This document shows, one piece after another, positions 26,035 through 34,462 of a stretch of 64,000 nt of DNA. A program made the position numbers and the translations under genes. Under the pieces are notes generated by a model. It ran no database searches, was not told where the DNA came from, and was given only the letters and a program-made list of their open reading frames with translations. The stretch's first letter is position 1. Each line of letters starts with the position of its first letter. The stretch covers positions 1-64,000 of the forward strand of contig MGTU01000011.1 in assembly GCA_001799615.1 (NCBI GenBank). The letters run 5' to 3'. The DNA comes from Elusimicrobia bacterium GWA2_61_42 (GTDB lineage: Bacteria; Elusimicrobiota; Elusimicrobia; Elusimicrobiales; UBA9959).

Positions 26035-26661
26035 ATGAAGAACGTTCACGTCTCGAAGCACCCGCTGGTGATGGACAAGATCGCCCGCCTGCGGGACAGG
26101 AAGACCAGCGTGGTGGATTTCAGGCGCCTGATGGGCGAGCTGAGCATGTTCCTCGCGCATGACGCTTTCCTGCACGCCAAGGTCAAAAGCGTCAAGGTCC
26201 GCACCCCCATAGGCACCGCCAGGGCCATGCGCCTGTCCCACGACATCGTGTTCGTGGCCATACTGCGTGCCGGGCTGGGCATGGTGGACGGCCTTATCAA
26301 GCTGCATCCCGAGGCCAGGCTGGCGCATATCGGGATTTACCGCGATGAGGAGACCCTGAAGCCCGTGAAGTATTACGTGCGCCTGCCGGAGAACGTGACG
26401 GACAGCCTGGTGGTCATCGCCGATCCCATGCTGGCTACCGGCGGCTCCGCCGTGGAGGCCGTGGAAATAATGAAAAGCCGCGGCGCGAAGAATATATGTT
26501 TCATCTGCATGATAGCGGCCAGGGAAGGCCTGAAGCGCCTGGCGGCCGCCCACCCCGAGATGCCTATTTACGTCGGCACGGTGGACGAGAAGCTCAACGG
26601 GAACGGCTACATAGTGCCGGGTCTGGGCGACGCCGGCGACAGGATGTTCGGGACGGACTAG
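26035..26661 (+). CDS. upp: Uracil phosphoribosyltransferase
   Basis: 208 residues, start preceded by AGGAG. Converts uracil and PRPP to UMP, using the base released by the preceding phosphorylase. The PRPP loop is VIADPMLATGGSAVEAV (about 122-138) and the uracil-binding end is YIVPGLGDAGDRMFGTD. Last gene of the salvage operon before a strong terminator. Confidence 0.97.
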   Translation: MKNVHVSKHPLVMDKIARLRDRKTSVVDFRRLMGELSMFLAHDAFLHAKVKSVKVRTPIGTARAMRLSHDIVFVAILRAGLGMVDGLIKLHPEARLAHIGIYRDEETLKPVKYYVRLPENVTDSLVVIADPMLATGGSAVEAVEIMKSRGAKNICFICMIAAREGLKRLAAAHPEMPIYVGTVDEKLNGNGYIVPGLGDAGDRMFGTD

Positions 26662-26677
26662 CTCCCGCAGAAAAAAC

Positions 26678-26709
26678 AAAAGGGACAGCTCGCGCTGTCC
26701 CTTTTTTTT
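26678..26709. terminator. Strong bidirectional intrinsic terminator between upp and the Crp/FNR gene
   Basis: AAAAGGGACAGC (26678-26689) pairs with GCTGTCCCTTTT after a TCGC tetraloop and is followed by more T residues to 26709. The mirror A-tract lets it serve the convergent regulator gene too. Confidence 0.92.
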
Positions 26710-26722
26710 GCCCGGCCGCGGC

Positions 26723-27442
26723 TTATCTCTTGGCGTGCGGGTCCGCGATGCGGGTAAGCGTCGCGTGGTCCAGTATCTTTATGGCCTTGGTTTCGCGCTT
26801 TATGACGCTGCGCTTTTCCAGCTCGGCCAGCGTGCGCACTACCGTCTCCAGCGCCAGGCCGGTTATCTCGGCTATTTCCGTGCGCTTGAGGCCGTGGATG
26901 GCCGGGGTGGACGTGTCCTTGGATTTATAGGAAATGGCGTTCAGCAGCGCCCTGGCGACCTTGGAGCGGGCGGGCTTGTAAGCCGTGTCCTTCAGCTTGA
27001 GCTGCAGCGTGCGCATCTCCATGGACACCTTGGTGAGGAAAAGCTTGTAGGTCTTCGGGTGGTCGTTGAGGAACTGCTCCAGGTTTTTCCTGTCCACGAA
27101 AGAGAGGACGGTCTCGCCCATGGCGCGGCTGTTGCAGAGGTAATCGTTCTCGGAGAACAGGGCGATATGCCCGAAAGTCTCTCCGGGATGGCGTATCCAG
27201 GTGATCATCTGCTGGCCCTTGGCGTCGGTCGAGAAGACCTTGGCGCGCCCTTTGCAGACCGTGTAGACGCCGAGGGGCTTCTGGAATTCGGCGTAGATCC
27301 CCTCCTCGTCGGAAAATTTGCGTCCGAGTTTTATCGAGTTCCAGGCTTTCTGCGCCTGCGCGTCGAGCTTGTTGTAAAAACAACTGGTCCGGAAGCGGCA
27401 AATACCGCAATCCGGAGCTTGATTTTTAGTGAATCGGTCCAT
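26723..27442 (-). CDS. Crp/FNR-family transcription regulator with N-terminal FNR-like cysteine motif
   Basis: 239 residues. Residues 12-21 read C-GI-C-RFRTS-C, i.e. C-X2-C-X5-C, the spacing of the three N-terminal iron-sulfur ligands of E. coli FNR. Further Cys at 63 and 103 could give the fourth. The cNMP-like barrel spans about 40-150 and the HTH is GLKRTEIAEITGLALETVVRTLAELEK (about 186-212). GGGGGAG upstream supports ATG 27442. An oxygen-sensing role is inferred and would fit the cydAB genes in this window. Confidence 0.88.
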   Translation of the reverse strand: MDRFTKNQAPDCGICRFRTSCFYNKLDAQAQKAWNSIKLGRKFSDEEGIYAEFQKPLGVYTVCKGRAKVFSTDAKGQQMITWIRHPGETFGHIALFSENDYLCNSRAMGETVLSFVDRKNLEQFLNDHPKTYKLFLTKVSMEMRTLQLKLKDTAYKPARSKVARALLNAISYKSKDTSTPAIHGLKRTEIAEITGLALETVVRTLAELEKRSVIKRETKAIKILDHATLTRIADPHAKR

Positions 27443-27474
27443 ATTCTCCCCCGTCCCGCTGTCGGGCTAACCTT

Positions 27475-27480
27475 ATTATA
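27475..27480 (-). promoter_or_regulatory. -10 of the Crp/FNR gene promoter
   Basis: TATAAT on the minus strand (27480-27475), 32 bases before ATG 27442, with a GGGGGAG ribosome-binding site between. The -35 (around TGACGG, 27503-27498) is weak. The divergent flippase promoter must lie in the same 110-base interval; TGCTAAACT at 27506-27514 is a candidate for it. Confidence 0.5.
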
Positions 27481-27552
27481 TCTTATTTCCGCTCCCGCCG
27501 TCATTTGCTAAACTATTGGGGACGAAAGCGCCGCTTATTAATTCGCTACGGC

Positions 27553-29007
27553 ATGCTAAAAGACCTCAAAGCCCTCGGAAAAGAATCCCTGATCTACGGC
27601 CTCTCCACGGTGGGAGCCCGCCTGCTCAATTTCCTGCTGATGCCGTTCTACACGCACTACCTGCTGCCGGCGGAGTACGGCGTAGTAGCCACGGTGTTCT
27701 CCTACATAGCGTTCCTCAATATCCTCTACCAGTACGGGATGGACCAGGCGTACATGCGCCATTACGACCACAAGGAAAAAGCTTTTTCCACGGCTTATTC
27801 CTGCGTGCTGGTAACCTCCGTGCTGTTTTCCGCCGTGCTGGCCTGCTGTCCCTCCTTCTGGGCCGGCCTGGGCGGCATAGGCGCGGAGCGCGGCAACCTC
27901 GTCCTTTACGCCGCGGCCATCCTGTTCCTGGACAGCATTAACGTCCTGCCTTTCGCCGACCTGCGCATGGCGCACAAGCCGTTCTATTTCGCGGGCGTGC
28001 GCATGTTCTCCATAACCCTGAACGTAGTTCTCAATATCGTTTTCCTCACCCGCCTGCACATGGGCATAGAAGGGGTTTTTCTGGCCAACGTTATCTCTTC
28101 GCTGGCTTCGGTGGCGGCCGTGCCCAAGCGCTTCACCTTCACCTTCGACCGGGAACTGTTCGGCAAGCTGGCGGCTTACGCCCTGCCGCTGCTGCCGGCC
28201 GGCCTGGGCGCCATGGCCGTGCAGGTGATAGACCGCCCCATACTGCTGCGCCTGGCCGGGGAAGCCGCCGTGGGCGTCTATCAGGCCAATTACCGCCTGG
28301 GGATCTTCCTGGTGCTCGTCGTCAGCATGTTCGACCAGGCCTGGCGGCCCTTCTTTATCGAGCGCGCGGACAAGCCGGGCTCCCCGGCCGTGTTCGCCCG
28401 CGTGCTTACTTATTTCACGCTGGCGCTGGTCTGGCTGGGCATGGCGCTCGCGTTCTTCATCCCGGACCTGGCCCGGTTCCAGGTGGCCGGCCGGCCGCTC
28501 ATCCACGAAAGCTACTGGCCCGGCCTGGGCATCGTGCCCGTGGTGCTGTTCGCGTACCTGGTCAACGGGATCTACGTGAACCTGCTGGCGCCTGTCATCA
28601 TCGCCAAAAAAACCAAGGTGATAATGCTGGCCACGCTGCTGGGCGCGCTGGTGAGCGTAGCCGCCAATTTCGCGCTGATCCCGGTGCTGGGCATCCTGGG
28701 CCCGCCGTGGGCCGCTTTCGCCGCCTATTGCGTGATGACGCTGACGGTCTATTTTTACGGGCGGCGCTTGTTCCCCGTGCCTTACGAACTGAGGCGCCTG
28801 GCCCTCGTGGCCGCGGCCGCGCTGGCGCTGTGCGCGCCGGCCCTGGCCGGCTGGGTCCACGCCGGGTGGCAGTGGACCGCCTACCGCCTGCTGGCGCTTT
28901 CGGCTTACCCTGTGCTGCTGCTCGCTTTCGGTTTCTTCCTGCCCGAGGAAAAGCAAAAAGCCTGCGTGCTCTTCGGCCGCACCCCCGTCTGCCTTTATAA
29001 AGAATAG
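27553..29007 (+). CDS. Oligosaccharide/polysaccharide flippase (MATE/MOP superfamily, Wzx-like)
   Basis: 484 residues from ATG 27553 (MLKDLKALGKES); a TTG 48 bases upstream in frame is less likely. About 12-14 hydrophobic helices. The N-terminus ESLIYGLSTVGARLLNFLLMPFYTHYLLPAEYG is the typical polysaccharide-synthesis (PF01943-like) start. It would flip lipid-linked glycans to the periplasm. No Wzy or glycosyltransferase gene is adjacent, so its glycan is unknown. Confidence 0.9.
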   Translation: MLKDLKALGKESLIYGLSTVGARLLNFLLMPFYTHYLLPAEYGVVATVFSYIAFLNILYQYGMDQAYMRHYDHKEKAFSTAYSCVLVTSVLFSAVLACCPSFWAGLGGIGAERGNLVLYAAAILFLDSINVLPFADLRMAHKPFYFAGVRMFSITLNVVLNIVFLTRLHMGIEGVFLANVISSLASVAAVPKRFTFTFDRELFGKLAAYALPLLPAGLGAMAVQVIDRPILLRLAGEAAVGVYQANYRLGIFLVLVVSMFDQAWRPFFIERADKPGSPAVFARVLTYFTLALVWLGMALAFFIPDLARFQVAGRPLIHESYWPGLGIVPVVLFAYLVNGIYVNLLAPVIIAKKTKVIMLATLLGALVSVAANFALIPVLGILGPPWAAFAAYCVMTLTVYFYGRRLFPVPYELRRLALVAAAALALCAPALAGWVHAGWQWTAYRLLALSAYPVLLLAFGFFLPEEKQKACVLFGRTPVCLYKE

Positions 29008-29065
29008 CCCGCGGGCCCAGCCCGGCATAGGTCTTTGGACACTTTCGTTCTTTCCCCTCCTGCCG

Positions 29066-29071
29066 TATAAT
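29066..29071 (+). promoter_or_regulatory. -10 hexamer abutting the clostripain start (leaderless promoter)
   Basis: TATAAT (29066-29071), 8 bases, ATG 29080; no Shine-Dalgarno. Upstream at 29027-29040 lies ATAGGTCTTTGGAC, a 14-mer also present in the palindrome at 44662-44681. Confidence 0.55.
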
Positions 29072-29079
29072 TAAAAGAC

Positions 29080-30351
29080 ATGTCTCTCAAAAATTTCGCG
29101 CGCGCGGCCTGCGCTTTGCTTTGCGCCTCCGGCGCTTCACCAGTTTATTCGGCCGGCCTTAGCCTGGATGCGAAGGACCTGGCGGCGCAGTCCGCCCCGC
29201 CTGCTCCCCCGGCGCCTTCTGCCGTCAGGGACTGGACGGTGATGTATTTCGTCAACGGCAAGAATAACCTTGAGAGTTCCGCCATGATGGACCTGAACCA
29301 GATGGAGCTGGCCGGCAGCACGGCCCGGGTGGCCATAGTGGCCGAGCTGGGCCGCATGAACGGCCAGGAGGGCGACGATCACAGCGAGGGCGACTGGACC
29401 GGCGTGCGCCGCTACCATATTAAAAAAGACCGCGATACTTCGCGCATAGCTTCCCCCGTCCTCCAGAACCTGGGCCGGGCGGATATGGGCTCCTGGAAGG
29501 AGCTGGTTTCATTTATCAGCTGGAGCAAGGCCAACTTCCCCGCCCGGCGCTACGCCCTGGTGATGTGGGACCACGGCAACGGCTGGAAGCCCGTGGACCC
29601 GGCCAACGCCCATGACTTCGGCGATCTGAAGGGTTTTTCCCTGGACGACGAGACAGGCAGCGAGATCTCTACCCCGCAGATAGCGGCCGCGCTGAAGGCC
29701 GCGGGCGGGGTGAACTTCCTTATGCTGGACGGCTGCAACATGGCCATGGCCTCGGTGGCCTATGAAGTGAAGGACTACGCGGAGGCGCTGACGGCCTCGG
29801 AGGAGACCGAACCGGGCGTAGTGGTGCGGTACGCCCAGTTCCTGGGCCTGCTTAACGCCAGGCCCTCCATGGGCGCCGAGGAGCTGGCGGTCAACACGGT
29901 AAGGACCTACCGCGATTATTTCACGGCCGCCGCCGGCGACAATGAGGGCGCCCCGGCGACGCAGTCGGCGCTGCGGCTTTCAAAGATGCTCCCCTTGCGC
30001 GTCAAGCTGGACGCCTGGGCCGCCGCCGCCCGGCGCGCGGAGCCGGAGGTGCTGGCGCGGGCCAGGGCCGAAGCCAGGATCTTCGGCGAGGATCCGGAGT
30101 ACAAGGACCTTTATGATTTTGTGGGCTTGGTCACGGCCGGCACGGCCGACGCGGAGCTGAAGGCGCTGGGCCGGGATTTTATGCTGTTCTTCAAGACGGA
30201 ACTGATCATAGAGAACTGGGCGCAGGACAAGGCAAGCCACGGCCTGTCCGTCTATGTGCCCGAAGTCTACGACCCCCTTTACGGCGGCCTGGCCTGGGCG
30301 CGCGACGGCGCCTGGGACGATTTCGCCGCGTTTCTCGCGAAGGGGCGGTAA
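29080..30351 (+). CDS. Secreted clostripain-family (C11) cysteine peptidase
   Basis: 423 residues with an N-terminal signal peptide (cleavage near YSA, residue 25) and a Pro/Ala-rich stretch to about residue 48. The caspase-like fold begins WTVMYFVNGKNNLE. Catalytic His is H165 in MWDHGNGW and catalytic Cys is C219 in LDGCNMA, matching clostripain/gingipain-clan peptidases that prefer Arg/Lys. The stop is 2 bases from the stop of the convergent ABC permease. Probably exported to periplasm or surface. Confidence 0.9.
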   Translation: MSLKNFARAACALLCASGASPVYSAGLSLDAKDLAAQSAPPAPPAPSAVRDWTVMYFVNGKNNLESSAMMDLNQMELAGSTARVAIVAELGRMNGQEGDDHSEGDWTGVRRYHIKKDRDTSRIASPVLQNLGRADMGSWKELVSFISWSKANFPARRYALVMWDHGNGWKPVDPANAHDFGDLKGFSLDDETGSEISTPQIAAALKAAGGVNFLMLDGCNMAMASVAYEVKDYAEALTASEETEPGVVVRYAQFLGLLNARPSMGAEELAVNTVRTYRDYFTAAAGDNEGAPATQSALRLSKMLPLRVKLDAWAAAARRAEPEVLARARAEARIFGEDPEYKDLYDFVGLVTAGTADAELKALGRDFMLFFKTELIIENWAQDKASHGLSVYVPEVYDPLYGGLAWARDGAWDDFAAFLAKGR

Positions 30352-30353
30352 GG

Positions 30354-31112
30354 CTATTTTTCCTGCTGGAGATCGCCGAAGGCGCTTACGCCGAGGATGG
30401 TGGTGGCCAGGCAGAAAACGGCGATGGCGCCCAGGTCCGCCCACACCGTAAAAGCGCCCTGGCCCAGCATTATGATCCTCAGCAGGTCCACGGAGTAGGT
30501 GACCGGGTTTAAAAGGCTTAAGACCTGAATGTACCGCGCCGAGGTGGCCAGGTCGAACAGGGCCCCGCTGAAAAAAAACAGCGGCCAGGTCAAAAAGCTC
30601 ATCACCAGCCCGAACCCCTCCATGGATTTCATCCGGGCGCCGATGGTCAGGCCCATGTTGGTTACCAGGTAGGACATGGGCAGGGCGGCCGCCAGGCACA
30701 GCAGCGCCTTCCAGACATTAAGCGGCAGGATGAAGATGGCCCCGATCGTCAGCAGCATCAGGATCTCGATCATGGCGCCCAGCATGCCGCCCAGCGACTT
30801 GCCGACGAACAGCGTCGAGCGCGAGATGGGCGCCGCCAGCACTTCCTTCAAAAAATCCAGCCGCTTGTCCCAGATGATATACAGCCCGTACGTGATGGAG
30901 GTGAAAAGTATCACCATGGCCATTATGCCCGGAAAAATGAACTGCTGGTAGGTGTAGCCCGGCACCGGGCTGTGGCCGCCGGCCAGGCCCTCGCCCATCA
31001 CGAACAGGAACAGCAGCGGCGAGATCAGCATGGAAACGATGCGCTCCTTCTCGCGGAAGAAGATCTTGACCTCGCGCAGCAGCAAAGCGTAAACGGCGTT
31101 CAGGTTTATCAT
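30354..31112 (-). CDS. ABC-2 type transporter permease
   Basis: 252 residues from ATG 31112 (MINLNAVYALLLREV); the longer frame starts inside the ATPase gene. Six hydrophobic segments with the ABC-2 pattern: REVKIFFREKERI before the first, FPGIMAMVILF, an APISRSTLFVGKSLGG coupling loop, and LLNPVTYSVDLLR before the last. Works with the ATPase encoded 19 bases upstream as an exporter (drug, polysaccharide or lipid). Last gene of the long minus-strand run. Confidence 0.9.
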   Translation of the reverse strand: MINLNAVYALLLREVKIFFREKERIVSMLISPLLFLFVMGEGLAGGHSPVPGYTYQQFIFPGIMAMVILFTSITYGLYIIWDKRLDFLKEVLAAPISRSTLFVGKSLGGMLGAMIEILMLLTIGAIFILPLNVWKALLCLAAALPMSYLVTNMGLTIGARMKSMEGFGLVMSFLTWPLFFFSGALFDLATSARYIQVLSLLNPVTYSVDLLRIIMLGQGAFTVWADLGAIAVFCLATTILGVSAFGDLQQEK

Positions 31113-31131
31113 AGTAGGTCGGCTGCCCGGG

Positions 31132-32106
31132 TCATTTCCCCTGGGTTTTATTGACGGCGATCCTTTCAAAGATGCTTTCGGAGTGCTCTTCGGCGTCCTC
31201 GCTGATCTGCTGGCCGGCGAACTTCAAAAACACGTCGTCCAGCGTCACGCGGCGCACCTCCACTTCCTCTATCCTGCCCCCGGCGTTGAGCAGCGCCTGC
31301 AGGTTCGCGCCCGCGTTCTCCATGCTTATCGTGAAGCGCCCGTCCCCGCGCTGCACGCTGTCTACGAAAGGCAGCGCCCTTACGGCGGCTTCGTTGATGT
31401 CGCCTTTGAGGAAGACCAGGTCCTGTCCGACCTTTTTCTTCAGGGCGGCGGGGGTGTCCAGTTCTATGATCTTTCCCTTGTTGATGATAGCGATGCGGTC
31501 GGCGAGGCTGTCGGCTTCTTCCATGTAATGCGTGGTAAGGATGATGGTGGTGTTGTGTGTTTCCTTGAGTTCCCGGATGTGGGTCCAGACGGCCTTGCGG
31601 CTGGCCGGGTCCAGGCCCAGGGTCGGCTCGTCGAGGAAAAGTATTTTAGGGCCGTGGATGAGCCCCCGGGCTATCTCGAGGCGGCGGCGCATGCCGCCGG
31701 AGTAGGTCTTGACCAGGCTGTCGGCCCTGTCGGCCAGGTTCACGAGGCCCAGCATGGTCTCTATCTTCGGGCGTATCTCCCGGCGGGGCACGCCGTAGAG
31801 CATGGAGTGGAGGTAAAGGTTTTCCCGCCCCGTCAGCAGGTCGTCCACGCTGGGCTCCTGGAAGACTATGCCGATATTCCTGCGCACTTCCAGCGATTCG
31901 GTCCGGATGTCCCGGCCGGCCACCAGGGCTGTGCCGGAGGTGGGTTTTACCAGCGTGGCCAGCATGCTTATCAGCGTGGTCTTGCCGGCGCCGTTGGGGC
32001 CCAGCAGCCCGAACACTTCCCCGTCGGGGATTTCCAGGGAGACGCCGTCTACCGCCGTCACTTCGGAGTAGCGCTTTACTAGGTTTTGGATCTTGATCGC
32101 GGGCAT
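31132..32106 (-). CDS. ABC transporter ATP-binding protein (DrrA-like)
   Basis: 324 residues from ATG 32106 (MPAIKIQNLVKRY), with AGGAAA upstream. Walker A GPNGAGKTT, Q-loop FQEPSVDDLLTG, signature YSGGMRRRLEIARGL, Walker B ILFLDEPTLGLDPASRK and H-loop TTHYMEEAD are complete. The C-terminal regulatory part (GRIEEVEVRRVTLDDVFLK) is typical for the DrrA/NatA class of exporters. Pairs with the permease downstream. Confidence 0.94.
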   Translation of the reverse strand: MPAIKIQNLVKRYSEVTAVDGVSLEIPDGEVFGLLGPNGAGKTTLISMLATLVKPTSGTALVAGRDIRTESLEVRRNIGIVFQEPSVDDLLTGRENLYLHSMLYGVPRREIRPKIETMLGLVNLADRADSLVKTYSGGMRRRLEIARGLIHGPKILFLDEPTLGLDPASRKAVWTHIRELKETHNTTIILTTHYMEEADSLADRIAIINKGKIIELDTPAALKKKVGQDLVFLKGDINEAAVRALPFVDSVQRGDGRFTISMENAGANLQALLNAGGRIEEVEVRRVTLDDVFLKFAGQQISEDAEEHSESIFERIAVNKTQGK

Positions 32107-32116
32107 AAGGGGTTTC

Positions 32117-32977
32117 CTACAGGTTCTTTTCGAAGAACGCGCTGAGCCGTCTTTCGTATTCATTGCCGGCCTTGTACCAGTTCTCGCCGTGGCCGGCGCC
32201 TTTCACCACCCACAGCTCCGCCGCCGGGTTGGCCGCCTTTATGCGCGCGGAGTTGGCCGGCGGCACCTGCGTGTCGGCGTCGCCGTGCACCAGCAGTATG
32301 GGCGTCGCGATGGCAGCGGCGCTCCTGGCCGGGTTCACCGCGTTTATGTTCACGCCCATCAGCAGGAAACTCCAGGCTTTCATCATCGCCAGCAGCGGCT
32401 TGCGCCACACGCCCCAGGAATGGAAAACATGGTCCAGTTCTCCGGACAGGTCCGCGTAGGGCGCGTCCAGTACGCGGGCCCGGATAAAGGGGTTCTTTGA
32501 AAGCAGCACGGAAGCGCCGCCCATGGAGAACCCGAAAGCCCCGGCGCCGTTCTTGAAACCGCGGCTTTTCAGGAAGTCGACGGCCGCGTCCAGGTCCCGC
32601 ACCTCGCGCGCTCCCCCGGTGGAGAAGAAGCCGCCGCTCTTGCCCGTGGCCCTGAAGTCGAAATAGAGCAGGTTGAATTCCCTGGCCAGGAAAACGGTCA
32701 GCCCCAGCACGTCGGACTTGTCCATGGGATAGCCGTGGCAGACGATGACGGCTTTTTTGGCGGTCTTGTGCGGGATGAACCAGGCGTCGAGCTCTATGCC
32801 GTCGGCCGTCTTAAGCTTTACGGCTTCCGGCTTGAGCCCGAAATCCCCCGGCTGGTAGGAGCCGGTATAGCGCTTGGGGTGAGCGTAAAGCCAGAAGAAC
32901 ACCAGCGAGAAAAAAGCATAGAGCAGGGCCGGGTAGAAGACCAGGCGCCAGGCGATCTTAAAAGCCAGCGTGTTCAT
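32117..32977 (-). CDS. Membrane-anchored alpha/beta hydrolase
   Basis: 286 residues. One N-terminal hydrophobic helix (about 8-30) then an alpha/beta-hydrolase fold: VIVCHGYPMDKSD (oxyanion region), nucleophile elbow GFSMGG (S151), Asp in LLVHGDADTQVPP and His in KGAGHGEN. Resembles BAAT/FSH-like esterases of the YqkD/BEM46 type with the active domain probably outside the membrane. The first 4 bases overlap the end of pcm. Substrate unknown. Confidence 0.87.
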   Translation of the reverse strand: MNTLAFKIAWRLVFYPALLYAFFSLVFFWLYAHPKRYTGSYQPGDFGLKPEAVKLKTADGIELDAWFIPHKTAKKAVIVCHGYPMDKSDVLGLTVFLAREFNLLYFDFRATGKSGGFFSTGGAREVRDLDAAVDFLKSRGFKNGAGAFGFSMGGASVLLSKNPFIRARVLDAPYADLSGELDHVFHSWGVWRKPLLAMMKAWSFLLMGVNINAVNPARSAAAIATPILLVHGDADTQVPPANSARIKAANPAAELWVVKGAGHGENWYKAGNEYERRLSAFFEKNL

Positions 32978-33636
32978 CCGCCCCCCGTCATCGGCACGAA
33001 GCGCACCGCGCAGATAGTCTTGCGCTCAGGCCCCGAGGCGGTCTTTGTGATCAGCAGCAGGTCCTGGCTGTCCTTGCCCCCCACCGGGATGACCAGGCGG
33101 CCGCCCGCTTTAAGCTGCTTAAGCAGCTCCGGCGGCACTTCCGGCGCCGCGCAGGTCGCCAGGATGGCGTCGTAAGGGGCTTTATCCGCCCAGCCGGCGG
33201 CGCCGTCCCCCGTCTTGAAATTTATATTCCTGCAGCCCAGTTTGGCCAGCCTTTCGGCGGCCCCGCGCGCCAGCTCGGGCAGGATCTCGACGGTGTAAAC
33301 TTCGGCGGCCAGTTCGGCCAGCACGGCGGTCTGGTAGCCGGAGCCCGTGCCCACTTCCAGCACGCGCTCCCCTCCCTGCAGCCCGAGCAGCTCGCTCATC
33401 AGGGCCACTATGTAAGGCTGGGAGATGGTCTGGCCGGCGGCGATCGGCAGCGGGTAATCCTCGTAAGCGCGGCTGACCATGTCCTCGGTGACGAAGCAGT
33501 GCCTGCACACTTTTTCCATGGCCGCCAGCACGCGGGGGTCTTTTACGCCGCGGGACTGTATCTGGTCCTTTATCATGGCCCGTCGGATGAAGCCCAGGTA
33601 GTCCCCGTAGTGCTTGTCCAGGAGTTTCTGTATCAT
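32974..33636 (-). CDS. pcm: Protein-L-isoaspartate O-methyltransferase
   Basis: 220 residues. Repairs isoaspartyl residues using SAM. Motifs: DPRVLAAMEKVCRHCFV, AYEDYPLPIAAGQTISQPYIVALM and the SAM loop VLEVGTGSGYQTAVLAELA. C-terminal RLVIPVGGKDSQDLLLI is also typical. Sits in the packed minus-strand run; neighbour surE is a frequent partner of pcm in other bacteria but here is 3.5 kb upstream. Confidence 0.94.
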   Translation of the reverse strand: MIQKLLDKHYGDYLGFIRRAMIKDQIQSRGVKDPRVLAAMEKVCRHCFVTEDMVSRAYEDYPLPIAAGQTISQPYIVALMSELLGLQGGERVLEVGTGSGYQTAVLAELAAEVYTVEILPELARGAAERLAKLGCRNINFKTGDGAAGWADKAPYDAILATCAAPEVPPELLKQLKAGGRLVIPVGGKDSQDLLLITKTASGPERKTICAVRFVPMTGGG

Positions 33637-33641
33637 CGTTG

Positions 33642-34013
33642 CTACCAGACGCCTTTGCGTACCATAAAGCAGGCGGTAACGGCCTTTATGCCGTACCTCC
33701 TGGCTTTCTCCAGCGCCTGCGGGGATTCGGAGCCGGGCTGCAGCCAGATGGTCTTAATGCCCAGTTTGTTGCATTCCTCAACCACCAGCTCGGTTGCCGC
33801 GGGCGGCACCACGGTTATTACGAGGTCCGGCTTCTTTTCCATTTCCGTCAGGCTTTTACGGATGTTCTGGCCCAGGATGAAGCCGCCTTTGGGATTAACG
33901 CCGGTGACAGGGTACCCCGCGTTGAGCAGGTCCCGGAAGATCTTATGGCCGTACTTCGAGGCGTCGTCGGAGACACCCACTACGGCGATGGAGTCATATT
34001 CTTTTGGGTTCAT
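33642..34013 (-). CDS. CoA-binding domain protein
   Basis: 123 residues, a single Rossmann-like CoA_binding domain: IAVVGVSDDASKYGHKIFRDLLNAGYPVTGVNPKGG, then VITVVPPAATELVVEECNKLGIKTIWLQPGSES. Family members (YccU-like) bind CoA and their role is unclear. Its start overlaps the upstream gene by 4 bases and pcm begins 5 bases after its stop. Confidence 0.92.
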   Translation of the reverse strand: MNPKEYDSIAVVGVSDDASKYGHKIFRDLLNAGYPVTGVNPKGGFILGQNIRKSLTEMEKKPDLVITVVPPAATELVVEECNKLGIKTIWLQPGSESPQALEKARRYGIKAVTACFMVRKGVW

Positions 34014-34462
34014 AATTGTCCGAAGTCCTCCCTCAGGCGCGTTTCCCAGGCGCTCAGGCGCGGGAAATTATACACCCCAAGCGCTGCGGAAAAGGCCGCC
34101 AGCAGGTAAAAATCCGCGTAATAGCCGGTCAGCAGGAAAAGCACCAGGCCGCAGACGGCGGGAACCTCGCAGACGGCGGCGCGAACCACGGCGGCCAGGG
34201 TAAGAGCTTTCAGCGTTTCTTCCAAGGTTGATTTTTTCGCCTGCTGCAGCCGGTTCACCTGTTTAAGCGCCGCCAGCGACGCCGCGCCGGCCAGGTAGAG
34301 CGCGTACTTAAGCGCGTACGCGGCCGGAGGGGTAAGCGGGGGCTTGTGTCCCAGCTTGCGCAGGACTTCCACCACCCCGGCGTAGAAGAAGACGGCGGCT
34401 ATGATCCCGCCGGCGGCGGCGGCCGCCGCCAGGTAAGCTTTCCGCGTCTTTTCGCCGTTCAT
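34010..34462 (-). CDS. Hypothetical membrane protein, about four helices
   Basis: 150 residues from ATG 34462 (MNGEKTRKAYL), which overlaps the stop of the metallopeptidase gene (TAATG). Hydrophobic segments lie near residues 11-28, 45-60, 78-112 and 115-130, with basic loops (KQVNRLQQAKKST) between. No family recognised; distantly like small integral membrane proteins of the VanZ/YkvI size class, but no motif supports a name. Translational coupling argues that it is real. Confidence 0.8.
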   Translation of the reverse strand: MNGEKTRKAYLAAAAAAGGIIAAVFFYAGVVEVLRKLGHKPPLTPPAAYALKYALYLAGAASLAALKQVNRLQQAKKSTLEETLKALTLAAVVRAAVCEVPAVCGLVLFLLTGYYADFYLLAAFSAALGVYNFPRLSAWETRLREDFGQL

